Positions 57,289-61,092 of a DNA stretch of 64,000 nucleotides are shown here, in pieces; position 1 is the stretch's first letter; the number at the start of each line of letters is the position of its first letter. A program made the position numbers and the translations under genes. The DNA lies in assembly GCA_024516035.1 (NCBI GenBank), contig JAMCCL010000100.1:21119-85118 (forward strand), given 5' to 3'. The stretch is from Bactericera cockerelli. Its lineage: Eukaryota; Arthropoda; Insecta; Hemiptera; Triozidae. Below the pieces are notes generated by a model, which saw nothing but the letters and a program-made list of their open reading frames with translations, was not told the origin of the DNA and ran no database searches.

Positions 57289-57456
57289 TTCATCTTCCTC
57301 GAGGCAAATGTCTACACCGTCGACAGCACTGTGGCCGCCCGGTTCGCCTACTGGAACCAAGAAGATCCGGCCGTTCGAGACCAGATCTTCACGGATAAAA
57401 GTGAAGTCACCTTACCAGCGCACCCGCACAGGTGGAGGGGATGGATTATTGGATAA
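36376..57456 (+). CDS. Gene B: paralogue of gene A, four exons, disrupted by three transposable elements
   Basis: Coding segments: exon 1 36376-36436 (signal peptide starting MHHISSLYLT, donor G|GTAAGA); exon 2 37008-37082 and, after a SINE, 37308-37428; exon 3 39078-39268; exon 4 39790-40160 and, after SINE plus Polinton, 57298-57456 (stop TAA). Removing insertions and one copy of each target duplication leaves 978 bp = 326 codons with no stop. Phases 1-2-1 and exon sizes (61/196/191/530) parallel gene A (64/202/191/503). Shared features include NYPS, KPC.RL.NTI, CQW, YCRLKYKA, ANQY.PS and GERGLRW. The donor of exon 2 (AA|GTGGCA) is weak, possibly a further lesion. As it stands the gene cannot give a full-length product unless 17 kb is spliced out. 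Function unknown; extracellular by its signal peptide. Confidence 0.75.
36830..36955 (+). pseudogene. LINE ORF2 C-terminal remnant in intron 1 of gene B
   Basis: The frame reads ECGTLPDTAHLLVCPLLERP, then CTEQDLFYANDTAIQTALF and stops. The C-x-H-x-C spacing followed by a 'DL..A...AI..A.F' end resembles the C-terminal zinc-knuckle-like region of Jockey-group LINEs. It is short and not flanked by other ORF2 sequence. Confidence 0.5.
37083..37292 (-). mobile_element. SINE S5 inserted in exon 2 of gene B
   Basis: A 15-bp target duplication TGAAGAACACCATCA at 37,068-37,082 and 37,293-37,307 brackets the element. Inside, in minus orientation, are 'gggaatcaaacccaggtca' (box B) and 'ccccgaacatccaagtacag', shared with 17,780-17,960. 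The exon's reading frame resumes exactly after one copy of the duplication. Confidence 0.9.
37546..38205 (+). repeat. Dispersed repeat starting with a palindromic motif
   Basis: Begins with the palindrome TACTTTCCTTAT/ATAAGGAAAGTA, then 'cgtcgaaaatttgacctacc', a GTCT/GTGT-rich run (37,676-37,720) and 'aggatatctcaagaacggta'. It ends with 'ggaagataaggaaagtcgtg'. The start is repeated at 60,512, 60,884, 62,488 and 62,867. No protein seen. It lies in intron 2 of gene B. Confidence 0.7.
38206..38924. other. Gene B intron 2, remaining part
   Basis: AT-rich; contains a G-rich 'ggggtagaggaggggtaggg' stretch at ~38,402. No repeats recognised beyond it. Confidence 0.4.
38925..38998 (+). mobile_element. 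SINE S4, head only
   Basis: 'tagtcaaatggttaaggcgc', 'ggtaatccaggtagcgtagg', 'agttcgaattcc': box A and B present, tail missing. About 80 bp upstream of exon 3 of gene B. Confidence 0.75.
39269..39789. other. Gene B intron 3
   Basis: Bounded by donor ATG|GTAATT and acceptor ATTTCAG. No repeat recognised. Confidence 0.6.
40161..40320 (+). mobile_element. 5S-rRNA-headed SINE (S1), left part, in exon 4 of gene B
   Basis: A 120-nt head (40,162-40,281) has the whole 5S layout: helix I ends GCCAGCGTC/GACGCTGGC, internal control region text 'accgaagttaagcgacatcc' and 'gacttggatgggtgaccatt', followed by TTTT. The core 'ctcaggctgggtgaggtcaa' begins next and is cut at 40,320 by the Polinton. The SINE's own target duplication AAGTTCATCTTC lies at 40,149-40,160 and 57,286-57,297. 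Confidence 0.9.
40321..40861. repeat. Polinton left terminal inverted repeat
   Basis: It matches the reverse complement of 56,611-57,161 with few differences. It contains pol-III-box-like text, 'gggaatcgaaccgaggactt' (40,720s) and 'gggttcgattcccattcac' (40,604 on), an AAC run, and two copies of a 'tcgtttat.cgagactcaac' type segment (40,379 and 40,529). Confidence 0.95.
40913..42095 (-). pseudogene. Conserved Polinton protein of unknown function, frameshifted
   Basis: Two minus-strand frames, 41361-42095 (244 aa) and 40913-41395 (160 aa), overlap and look like the halves of one ~390-aa gene. The frame changes at a six-A run (plus strand 41,382-41,387). The N-terminal half has a helical start (LSKELSEAKILAKKISDAQK) and a long Ser/Pro-rich linker. 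The C-terminal half has GKYYLGKKEIQFSK, FTIDGKVYPVTHGLMELLF and a helical end. The 'xYLG...I.IDGK.Y.GT.GL.ELL' pattern resembles a family frequent in Polinton ORFs of invertebrates (DUF8207-like, from memory). It lies next to the ATPase and in the same direction. Function unknown. Confidence 0.6.
42113..42802 (-). CDS. Genome-packaging ATPase (FtsK/HerA, A32-like), 229 aa
   Basis: Walker A GPSGSGKT at residues 44-51, Walker B NSVFVMDD at 115-121, and LLAQTYSAIG as the sensor-like stretch after it. Length and motif spacing fit the Polinton/adintovirus packaging ATPases, which drive DNA into the capsid. The ATG at 42,802 directly faces the plus-strand capsid block across a 48-bp spacer with a TATA sequence, so both directions may share one promoter region. 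The frame is intact; its 3' end is 17 bp from the next minus-strand gene. Confidence 0.9.
   Translation of the reverse strand: MKTVNCKQKLNVENFDFVSDMNVHSKLKRHGDFFPNSVRALIVGPSGSGKTNLLLALLLHPHGLRFENVYIYSKSFQQPKYRFLENVLKGIKEVEYKVFTNNEEVIPPCETKKNSVFVMDDIAFEKQNNIKQYFSQGRHFLVDTILLAQTYSAIGKQLIRDNANFLCIFQQDPLNLKHIYFDHVSDLPFEKFKELCQYCWKEKHGFLVLDKESDTGRYRCGLDKYFVDI
42803..42850. promoter_or_regulatory. Divergent promoter region between ATPase and capsid block
   Basis: A 48-bp spacer between divergent start codons containing TATATATATAAAG at 42,807-42,819. For the plus-strand gene this puts the TATA box about 40 bp upstream of the ATG. A TATA-like reading is also possible on the minus strand. Inference from position and sequence only. 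Confidence 0.45.
42851..43582 (+). CDS. PLA2-domain virion protein with basic middle and hydrophobic C-terminal segment, 243 aa
   Basis: Residues 26-60 carry the phospholipase A2 signature as in parvovirus VP1 N-termini: calcium loop YRFCGPGT and catalytic DSACKEHD (His54-Asp55). The middle (100-175) is strongly basic with RRKKKK and many Lys/Arg. Residues 175-210 form a Gly/Ala/Ile-rich hydrophobic stretch (GGFLPAAIPILAGLSAIG) recalling membrane-active or core proteins of adenovirus-like viruses. PLA2 domains in capsid proteins act in membrane passage during entry; PLA2-type proteins are known in some polintons and adintoviruses. First gene of the plus-strand morphogenesis block, directly before the protease. 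Confidence 0.8.
   Translation: MVRRRGKGLLNTVIDKLPFEVHIPSYRFCGPGTKLDQRKDQEGINPLDSACKEHDLKYANRNADRTQADRELENKAWQRVLSKDSNLSEKAAAWFVTNAMKVKRKIGAGLRRKKKKTTITFRKLSKAATEGMKSAGKNDNLKVISKHALMAARKAKRGNRINKKIPRILRIPRTMSGGFLPAAIPILAGLSAIGSIVGGVSGIAKAIADFKTASSSGAVTPIKSGQGLYIKPYSNYFNVLSKN
43588..43959 (+). CDS. Adenovirus-type cysteine protease (maturation protease), ~123 aa
   Basis: The catalytic set is visible: His55 in GTHWIAM, Asp70 in YYDSFG, Gln98/99 and Cys105 in VNCGHLC. This is the C5/Ulp1-like fold used to process capsid precursors. The frame starts at TTG (43,588) without an in-frame ATG. An ATG at 43,583 lies one nucleotide out of frame before a short T run, so the native start was probably lost by a single-base deletion (or assembly error). 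It follows the PLA2 gene by 5 bp and is followed by A-rich AATAAA-type sequence before the minor capsid gene. Confidence 0.85.
   Translation: MPRRALTNSDILKKVREINVPHFRGIYSLDLLPPKPRKNEVMVVNLDRSTGPGTHWIAMLKKNKHAFYYDSFGNLRPPVEIRTYLAGYEIFYNYERHQQYRTVNCGHLCLKFIVQKTIELFNK
43976..44659 (+). CDS. Minor capsid protein (penton-type, single jelly roll), 227 aa
   Basis: The sequence pattern, with an N-terminal beta-rich part, YELLDIENYLKSQLG, a NTLKCTFW segment, KINSIQIDVNIVAGSY, VPPGFRITEVPNNVIYLPL and a C-terminal DFQGEEISLELHLKI, matches from memory the conserved minor capsid (penton) proteins of Polintons. It would form the pentameric vertices. The frame is intact. Its stop TGA overlaps the ATG of the next small gene (ATGA), a compact arrangement. 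Confidence 0.8.
   Translation: MSSRIFHITSRQSEIVCSIFPPLKVTSDAVIGLTQFQTYNSIPNIDQTNNVFRYQDDNKKWTDIVIDKGTYELLDIENYLKSQLGENALAIKPNVNTLKCTFWCKYNVDFKEESSLADMLGLPKENYAAHTMLTSTKNLEISKINSIQIDVNIVAGSYQDGVPSNCLYKCFLNVPPGFRITEVPNNVIYLPLNTDEIDRLIVKLVDERHNLIDFQGEEISLELHLKI
44656..44838 (+). CDS. Small Lys-rich protein, 60 aa (possible core protein)
   Basis: About one third of the residues are Lys, in clusters (SKKKKNKRKLKKLTKKS). It overlaps both neighbours by ATGA junctions (start at 44,656, stop at 44,836-44,838 overlapping the capsid gene ATG at 44,835), which supports a real gene in a compact cistron series. The charge suggests nucleic-acid binding, like small basic adenovirus core proteins; this is inference. 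No family recognised. Confidence 0.6.
   Translation: MIVIKRTKSNKKKTPSLLKIIPLSDIQVKSKKKKNKRKLKKLTKKSVKILKSLGYSVKQK
44835..46062 (+). pseudogene. Major capsid protein (double jelly roll), one frameshift
   Basis: The frame 44835-45836 covers the N-terminal ~315 residues (landmarks NNRVTYDENIIRYETHSYGP, LNMNSVE-type strand region, QVSDPIRLELL, NLPASKEINWTLKTTTAQEK and RFIVLGFQTDR). After the eight-A run at 45,769-45,776 the homologous text continues in another frame to 46,062 (YYGKVSEPYLSYKDF, APIVVLDCSKQSE, IEYELAENAPSKTT, LYALIIHDSII). Total size ~400 aa, usual for Polinton major capsid proteins, which build the icosahedral shell. The single lesion at a homopolymer may be real or an assembly error. 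Confidence 0.85.
46063..46671. other. Non-coding spacer with displaced copies of the element's right-end gene
   Basis: Two ~92-bp tandem units start at 46,077 and 46,169 ('tgctaatgt.gagaacaact', 'ttcctgactgctttggaat'). The second runs into 'gtgcaaccatcgaaccaaac' and 'cattagcatactggaatccg'. These pieces match 56,517-56,565 and the terminal repeat at 56,690-56,711, with deletions. It looks like a remnant of an inserted or recombined right end. Beyond 46,345 the spacer is AT-rich with a TATATATATA run (46,606) before the next gene. Confidence 0.75.
46672..46941 (+). CDS. Unrecognised small Polinton protein, 89 aa
   Basis: The ATG frame begins MSATITLKILKNHRLLELL and is mixed helical/strand with an acidic C-terminus (DECEEQELTRLI). 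A TATA-like run lies 60 bp upstream. It stands first in a plus-strand series of four small genes between capsid and polymerase genes. No similarity recognised. Its role is unknown; accessory genes in this position often concern host interaction (inference). Confidence 0.5.
   Translation: MSATITLKILKNHRLLELLVRKVFNIASKDIVKPESNILVFNTAYKIGKGKILEKLELAAGDFEIVKVTWTQLDECEEQELTRLINNRK
47030..47533 (+). CDS. Unrecognised Polinton accessory protein, 167 aa
   Basis: A predicted mostly helical protein with a Cys/His cluster (SPKCVQGEPCQHMR) and a very acidic C-terminus (CDIMEELERDEIELANMY). The first ATG is at 47,030; a start later cannot be excluded because the first ~15 residues are low complexity. A helix followed by C-x(n)-C resembles the layout of the two following paralogues, though identity is low. 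Function unknown. Confidence 0.6.
   Translation: MYIQSLYSLSLNSISHQLFQQHEDLFYLIFEDVHEKHADRHFYSVIDTFMTEKGYKNKITETIKQFQVPLNIQEDIFKFFYNDIVNIERYVLEFVLEYSPKCVQGEPCQHMRIYSFAESLIPHISENITMFNCVTTHAHYFPKDCDDIMCDIMEELERDEIELANMY
47549..47956 (+). CDS. Accessory protein, tandem paralogue 1, 135 aa
   Basis: Starts 15 bp after the previous stop. Layout: helix (LEELALRQAIFTFSRTHVDK), aromatic segment, LPPSITYCF, helix with ICRCNNFKYV, and an amphipathic C-terminus (VKDIFTNFHLFNTLW). The next gene (48,060) has the same order of motifs (LEDIAYKSLVFYFFKIHVDS, LPSIYYTKF, CYCNNYKY, VRKVLTDFDSFRILL), so the two are duplicates. The invariant C-x-C-N-N-x-K-Y motif may bind metal. No known family recognised. Confidence 0.65.
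   Translation: MYKLEELALRQAIFTFSRTHVDKIISYFENLHTVSLPIDFFFFHIKPNVVKIGLPPSITYCFLRRFEDLINLLKNRSHLYLYRICRCNNFKYVESEYQDCYHEQLRIKFLMSVKDIFTNFHLFNTLWNEKNNYSA
48060..48461 (+). CDS. Accessory protein, tandem paralogue 2, 133 aa
   Basis: Paralogue of 47,549-47,956: matching N-terminal helix with IHVDSIITFFDN, central HLPSIYYTKFREH, KCYCNNYKYN and a C-terminal VRKVLTDFDSF. The two differ at most positions, so the duplication is old and both have been kept open, which argues for selection. It ends 27 bp before the DNA polymerase gene. Function unknown. Confidence 0.65.
   Translation: MDSLEDIAYKSLVFYFFKIHVDSIITFFDNYCNSPDIISFIYDFIIPHVQQLHLPSIYYTKFREHIIDLVYMLFLSALEHNASRKCYCNNYKYNRNVNRRECIEERTFQLYLSEVRKVLTDFDSFRILLAEIY
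48489..52549 (+). pseudogene. Protein-primed family B DNA polymerase, frameshift near the C-terminus
   Basis: The main frame runs 48489 to ~52,225 (about 1,245 residues). From 52,229 homologous C-terminal text continues in another frame to 52,549; the break lies in the A/T runs at 52,212-52,228. Domains: C2H2-like fingers at ~11-31 (FCTICEEYY), ~335-350 (CKICLS) and ~493-513 (CKMCFTAF); exonuclease motifs YTDFEC (~545), HNFSGYDSH (~692) and YLKTDVLLLAD (~842); a Cys/His endonuclease-like insert between (CEHCKR...RDHYHY...CNKCN). Polymerase motif A YLDANNLYG (~940), motif B NNALYGK (~1090), motif C YMDTDS (~1187). It replicates the linear element using a terminal protein as primer. All catalytic residues are present; only the C-terminal ~100 residues are out of frame. 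Confidence 0.9.
52573..52580 (+). promoter_or_regulatory. TATA-like box before the exonuclease-like gene
   Basis: TATAAATA in the 125-bp spacer after the polymerase, ~94 bp upstream of the ATG at 52,674. Confidence 0.35.
52674..53369 (+). CDS. RNase H-fold exonuclease-like protein (putative), 231 aa
   Basis: I take the ATG at 52,674 (MENTFIADIQFF). The open frame upstream has only a TTG and codes a hydrophobic run produced by poly-T, so the apparent signal peptide is rejected. NTFIADIQFF, FKPPFEF, HHMEWDVGYIEYDQV, VIVKGLEKERYL and NIENLDCPNLKSL follow an order I remember from arthropod and virus-like ORFs thought to be divergent RNase H/exonuclease-type proteins. The assignment is tentative. 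Last gene of the plus-strand block. Confidence 0.5.
   Translation: MENTFIADIQFFRGNEKEVIVKSFSFCKLFDNDFVQHFVFKPPFEFQKLNLLRRREAANVTLNFHHMEWDVGYIEYDQVVNIIQSSLSNATEVIVKGLEKERYLNSILSRKTCYNIENLDCPNLKSLKVNLSLQNPSPPVSSINVIVMKHWFCELLKHTLTLTNESIKKFHDYGFFFLQPRDLYFLPVSFLIYALSSDSLENNSYRLAPHIVHNPYFKKYICNDDGYDTVN
53370..53547. terminator. Convergent 3' ends with polyadenylation signals
   Basis: Between the convergent exonuclease-like and integrase genes. It holds a tandem pair 'tttgtttaatgtataaccct' / 'tttgtttaatgtgtaaccct' (53,374 and 53,413), AATAAA on the plus strand at ~53,498 and AATAAATAAA on the minus strand at ~53,536-53,545. Confidence 0.5.
53548..54492 (-). CDS. Retroviral-type integrase with C-terminal chromodomain, 314 aa
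   Basis: DDE catalytic triad: Asp35 (FQADLVEM), Asp100 (LQTDAGKEF) and Glu134 (AAIVERFNR), with 33 residues between the last two as in rve integrases. NATKHRSIG follows the core; an SH3-like region (FKIGDLVRISKVKHLF) and a chromodomain (VYLIEKILQRKGDKVLVKYLGF, ~272-312) end the protein. The N-terminal HHCC zinc domain is short or missing in this frame. It inserts the element with a 6-bp duplication, as seen at the ends here. Its ATG overlaps the stop of the upstream coiled-coil gene (TAATG). Confidence 0.95.
   Translation of the reverse strand: MSKRDLVLELHRPARKFFPHRRTLLRNVHDLFQADLVEMIPYANKNNGYKYILTCINCFSKYAYCAPLKNKTSAEVAKQMEKYVLEKLKPNMIPTHLQTDAGKEFFGHPFRKLMQKYNINHYSTFSPMKAAIVERFNRTLKTKMWIEFNLLGSYRWLNILSTLVSTYNATKHRSIGMAPQDVNLKNQSLVALRLNKHKQVLDSSRTSKFKIGDLVRISKVKHLFQKGYEANWSYEVFRVVTVGNTFPRVYHLEDLHGKPIRGCFYEQELLKTSHPDVYLIEKILQRKGDKVLVKYLGFGPEENQWIPTSYLLQK
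54492..55799 (-). CDS. Long coiled-coil protein of unknown function, 435 aa
   Basis: Almost entirely charged and helical with heptad-like spacing; Lys/Glu-rich segments (VKEDFSSRIHELDNKFSPL, KRKVEEEKLKIRSELTKMF) and a Pro-rich end (TRLPVPIE). The stop overlaps the integrase start, and the start lies next to the stop of the small upstream gene, so the three minus-strand genes form a polycistronic-looking unit. Polintons carry lineage-specific long helical proteins; a structural (fibre- or scaffold-like) or terminal-protein role is possible but not shown. Confidence 0.7.
   Translation of the reverse strand: MSMCRNKQLVMKNHSINYFGESELHHVIRRALKRHHKQEQPEERNKNEIESQTEKEVKKFMREFPRQSHVQKLVSYFVERKTFDNLSSHISKNNFVPTRVANNTFLEQKSFAEYKANNDKSVSDIKLSVDELKQNRKQDNEIYNSKFVLKKAFDDYIVEAGEKEQKMNEDVNKVKEDFSSRIHELDNKFSPLIEIKKTVDQHYKQNLLVTASLRRDLNTLDNKALYATTFRNYKKNHESDFKEIVSEKEKKLKTEVTNMLTSLLSTHETDFKRKVEEEKLKIRSELTKMFTQNLNNFLLEESNKKKFLQQLRSNLLVRINTDKILAAFLSSWNEGEITDDVLEKVVTQLSKEILEKLDVEIISIKEQINISNETIENYIKLNILDELKTDISLKIRNLIFEPLLYEKLEPLVKSKTPKKIGEVEEKATRLPVPIE
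55799..56140 (-). CDS. Small unknown Polinton protein, 113 aa
   Basis: Begins MVCKIEGCQCQKQEIPIHLM (Cys cluster at the N-terminus), then a disordered, Ser/Thr/Gln-rich middle and a basic end (VPYKVPTRRGYK). First gene of the minus-strand integrase unit. No family recognised. Confidence 0.55.
   Translation of the reverse strand: MVCKIEGCQCQKQEIPIHLMYWLTHHGIDIRPLFQKPYISKQKKKPTISSNDSNTVTEATYNFVPVVENEGNVLEEFLFEMPNVEQQPQPTSNSSCNVKRSVPYKVPTRRGYK
56241..56248 (+). promoter_or_regulatory. TATA box before the terminal membrane-protein gene
   Basis: TATAAATA 38 bp upstream of the ATG at 56,286, in the spacer between divergent genes. Confidence 0.45.
56286..56663 (+). CDS. Predicted C-tail-anchored membrane protein, 125 aa, ending in the terminal repeat
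   Basis: Helical N-terminal part with a Cys-containing middle (YDDCLEIQTSNVFNCSHF, an NCS sequon), then a hydrophobic segment at ~100-119 (FVITCSILMSIVVILLLI) and a Lys-rich tail. The last ~17 codons lie inside the right terminal inverted repeat, so the left repeat carries an orphan copy of that coding end. Fragments of this gene also occur at 46,090-46,340. Function unknown. Confidence 0.6.
   Translation: MIQQNATQLLLEAREYAMYLIRMCLLFQNYSLLDQFDVHGWDSKARQLNLTYDDCLEIQTSNVFNCSHFLIGNNYSVNFLTALESLCATIEPNPTRIWFPPFVITCSILMSIVVILLLIKSKLQK
56611..57161. repeat. Polinton right terminal inverted repeat
   Basis: Reverse complement of 40,321-40,861. Includes TAGCATACTGG (56,692) and GGTTCGATTCC (56,743), which match RNA polymerase III A- and B-box consensus with 40-bp spacing, but no tRNA fold follows. 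Confidence 0.95.
57162..57285 (+). mobile_element. 5S-headed SINE (S1), right part with poly-A
   Basis: Starts with the second copy of the Polinton target duplication AATGTG, continues 'cctgcgaatggagggtaaaa', 'gtcgtgatatgaccatggc' and 'gaaagcgacgttaaacccc', and ends in a poly-A run before the SINE duplication AAGTTCATCTTC (57,286-57,297). Confidence 0.9.
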
Positions 57457-57457
57457 C

Positions 57458-57670
57458 TGTTCCCGGTAGCTCAGTGGTAAAGGCGGCACTTTGTGAATCT
57501 AGAGATTCTAGAGTTCGAGGGGTTAGAAACTCAGCCGGGACATGACAAGTTATCCTCTCATTTGGGATTTTTACAACATAATAATATGTCTTGGACTGAC
57601 TGCTGTGGACCTTAATAATAGTCCTTAATAATCCTAATCGGGCAGTATAAATAAGGCCATATTAATATTA
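57458..57670 (+). mobile_element. SINE, family S2, directly after the gene B stop
   Basis: 'cccggtagctcagtggtaaa', 'ggttagaaactcagccggg', 'ttttacaacataataatatg' and 'taatcgggcagtataaata'. It starts within 5 bp of the gene B stop codon. Confidence 0.85.
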
Positions 57671-58487
57671 TTATTTCAATTCAATATATTTTAATTTTGT
57701 ACTGCTTTATTTATTTAGACTGTCAGCGCAAGACAGGTAATCCCATTTTGAGACAGGTAGTCCCAATATGTACACAGTACTGATAATAATTCACTACTTG
57801 TTTTCCAATGATCAATTCCATCTTCATACCCCAACAACGACTCTCCACTCCTCCATCTTCTCCTAGCTCTTCTTATACACACACATACTTGCTGCACGCT
57901 GCGTAGAAATGGGAATTTTGGCTCGTACCCATCCTAAGAGGATTGCATGGATTTATATTTATAGATTTTATAATTATATATTATTAAAATACCTAATATA
58001 TTACTATCGTCAAGATTAGCACTGTAACAACTGGACCAGTTCTATCACTTGGAAGAAAACAGGTATTTGATGGGAACATAGTTGCTAGCTGGCCTTAAAT
58101 TCACGCATAGTGCGTATATTTTCAGATGTTTTTTTTTTACATATCAGGTTTTTTATCAGGCGGTAATATTTATGTTGTTGTTGTAGTAACTACATAATAA
58201 TGAAGAAGAAAAACACACTGCCAATTATGGACTCAATACTTCCTCGTGATTGGTTCACATTGTATAAATAGTGTACAAGTGGCAATTTTGAGATTTTACA
58301 CTAAGGGCGAAATTAATAGACAAATTCTATATCACAAGTCATTGCTAAGTGTCGGTTTTCTTCATCTGACACAGTACGCAATCCGTGACTTACCGCCACA
58401 GAAGTATTACAAAAACGTCTATTAATTCCGCCCTTAAACACTTGTTTGATACGCCTTATATATTCTACGTGTATGTAATGTGCAAGC
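57671..58487. other. Intergenic, no supported gene
   Basis: AT-rich sequence; open frames lack context. Confidence 0.4.
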
Positions 58488-58820
58488 CAGCCTCCGTGGC
58501 GTAACAGTTGTGACTACTGCCCGTTGTCCAGAGGTCTCGAGTTCGACTCTTGGTTGTGGCAGACTGTTCAAAGAAAGTTCTGTCCCCTCCAAACACGTGA
58601 GGCTGGCATTTCCGGCCCTACCCAGGCTGGGTGAGGTTAATGTTTAAGCTGGTACAATTCCCAGCGAAGGGAGGGTAAAACCCCGTTCTCCGTTCTGGCT
58701 ATCTATCTCAAATCAGAACGTTAAAACCAAATAGAATCAACTGGTCACAATAGATCTAAATAGGTCGCAGTGTTAATTGTAAGGGTTTCACTGAAAACCC
58801 TGCAACCAGGTCAGATAATA
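58488..58820 (+). mobile_element. SINE, family S3
   Basis: 'cagcctccgtggcgtaacag', 'ctcgagttcgactcttggtt', core 'ctacccaggctgggtgagg', tail 'caactggtcacaatagatc' and an AATAAT end. Confidence 0.85.
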
Positions 58821-58973
58821 ATAAAAATAATAAAATGTAATGTACACCCAATCTTCCTAGTCAAATCAGCTGATACCTACACCAACGGTCATCTGTTATC
58901 AAGTTTGAAAGCTGCAGATCCGTTGGTGCTGTTGTTGTTGCAATTGACCAGTAAGTTGTTGTTGTGATCTTCG

Positions 58974-59187
58974 TGTCTGGTTAGTCACGTGGTTAACGCC
59001 TTAGTCTGCTAATCCAGGGAGTGTAGGGATCCGTTGGTTCAAATTCCACCCAGTGCACGAATTTTTCCTCATTAATTTGGGTTTGTGACCACATAATAAT
59101 AAGACTCAGAGGGTTGGGTGGTAGAAAATGCTTTGAGCATTAACCTCGCCTGGTGGTTACCATCCACTAAAGAGTATTATTATTATT
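58974..59187 (+). mobile_element. SINE, family S4
   Basis: 'tagtcacgtggttaacgcc', 'gttggttcaaattcc', tail 'cattaacctcgcctggtgg' and 'cactaaagagtattatta'. It forms the start of duplication copy 1. Confidence 0.85.
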
Positions 59188-59336
59188 ATATCATCTTCTT
59201 TTAGAAACCAAATCGTTAGTTTATGTAGATGTCCTAAGTCCTAACTGCCAAGGCAATCAATTCCACAACACTCTTTCTTAATGATAAAACTACAATTATT
59301 ACGTCTTCATATTTTTGTTACTTACAAGAGTGATAT

Positions 59337-59493
59337 AACTAAAATCAGCCTTACTGAAATCCCCTGTACTAAAATCAGCCTTACTGAAATCCCCCTACTA
59401 AAATCAGCCTTACTGAAATTCCCCCTACTAAAATCAGCCTTACTGAAATCCCCCCTATTAAAATCAGCCTTACTGAAATCCCCCTACTAAAAT
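59337..59493. repeat. 30-bp minisatellite, ~5 copies
   Basis: The unit 'taaaatcagccttactgaaa' + 'tcccccctac' is repeated five times; the duplicated array is at 61,418-61,570. Confidence 0.9.
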
Positions 59494-59974
59494 CCCCGCT
59501 GCCCCGGATTCGAACCCCCAACCTCCAAGGCGCGAGTAAGTAGCTAATGATAAGGACAATGTTGATGATTATAAAATCGCAGATGACCATGGTAAAGACG
59601 ATGTTATGCATGTCTAATAAAAGAAAAATAGATATTGAATGTTGATTAATTTATTTTATGCGTAGAGCAAGATATCAAAATAAAAAAATCAATTTTTTAT
59701 GTATTCAAAAAAACTAAACACATGGCCTTGAACCTTGAGGTCGATAAATTTCTCATACTAGGTATAGTAATTATTATCTCTTGTCTTGAAAGAGGTATCA
59801 CCACTATCGCCCACTCTAAAAATCACGAAGACCAAACCAGCGATATTGTTTGACCTGTTGACCTATAGCCAAAATAATAATTTTGGGGAGTATAGAACGT
59901 ATAACACACAAAACAATAATGTGGGGGACTAGTAAGTACTTGAACAGTGAACACAAGAAACCTTAATGAAGTGT

Positions 59975-60302
59975 TTAACACTTTCAGCGCCAGGTGATAC
60001 ATGGAAGTATCACTTGGCTCTGCGCTAGTATGAACATGGTGATACTTCAAAGTATCACCCACAGAGTCTTCTATAAGACGCTAGTGATACTTGTGAGTAA
60101 CACTTTCTATATGTTTAACATGAGGAATGTGTTGCTCTGGCCTAGCAGTATCCAAGAACTTAAAATACTTAAAAGTATCACTTGGCGTAGACATGAAATC
60201 TCTTCCCCAGGCCAGTGATACTGTGAAGTATCACCACATCAAAATCACGCCTGGCCTATGAATGAAAATAGTCGAAAATACAGTTGGCGGTGAAAGTGTT
60301 AA
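59975..60302. mobile_element. piggyBac-like MITE, 328 bp, TTAA-flanked
   Basis: Ends TTAACACTTTCAGCGCCA and TGGCGGTGAAAGTGTTAA form inverted repeats including the TTAA target. The paralogous site in copy 2 (~62,012) is empty with a single TTAA, so the boundaries are exact. The interior has several 'agtatcac'/'gtgatact' inverted motifs. No transposase. TTAA and a CAC.. end fit the piggyBac superfamily. Confidence 0.85.
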
Positions 60303-61092
60303 AAGAGAAAGAAAAAAAATGTTTAAAAATGTGAAACTTGTGAAAGTTTGTCAGTACTGTATCTCAAGGCAAGTCTCACTGTAATGTCAGTTTGTAGTAA
60401 ATATGATTACTATTTCTTCTCATTCAACACCTTGCTGAGGAATGCTGAATCAACTGAGGAGTCAAAAGTTCAGATAAGGAAGTAAATTGTAAATATTGTC
60501 TATCTAAAGTTTTTTACTTTCCTTATCCTATAATAAGGAAAGTATTGTATTTTTTCTCGAAATAATAATAATCCTTAGTGGAAGGTAACCATCTGGCAAG
60601 GTTATTGCGCAAAGCATTTCTACCACATAACTCTCAGTCTTATTATTTTGTGGTCATATTCTCAAATAAGTGAGGTAAAATTTCTCACTCGCTTCTTATT
60701 GAAAACCTTGACCTGCTTAATCTGGAAGATCGAAGAGAACTAGAAAAAATAAAATGTCTTTACAAAATAATAATAACAGCAAGTCTTTCAAATATCTCCT
60801 TCAAAAAGTTCCTCAATCTGGCCTGAGACAAAGAAACTTATTCTCTGAGAGAAACTAACAACATAGCAAAGCGTATTTTTACTTTCCTTATCCTATAATA
60901 AGGAAAGTATTGTATTCGTCGAAAATTTGACCTACCCAGTTTTTTTTAACAATTTATACGCAGAATTGAAATTGTACAAGTACTTTATACAGGGCATCCA
61001 TAAAGTCTCACTCAGGCCTGGGTTTCTCGAAAACGACTTAAAATATCAAAAAACGCAAAAACCCGCCACCATATTATTGTATTCTGGGCATT

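Larger units (their letters stand above)
59008..60960. repeat. Tandem duplication, copy 1 (~1.95 kb)
   Basis: Matches 61,093-62,960 at an offset of ~2,083 bp on the left. It includes an S4 SINE part, a 30-bp minisatellite (59,337-59,493), non-coding AT-rich sequence, an S4 tail in minus orientation (60,560-60,680) and two copies of the palindromic motif 'ctttccttatcctataataa'. Copy 1 alone carries the TTAA-flanked element at 59,975-60,302. No gene is visible. Confidence 0.85.
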
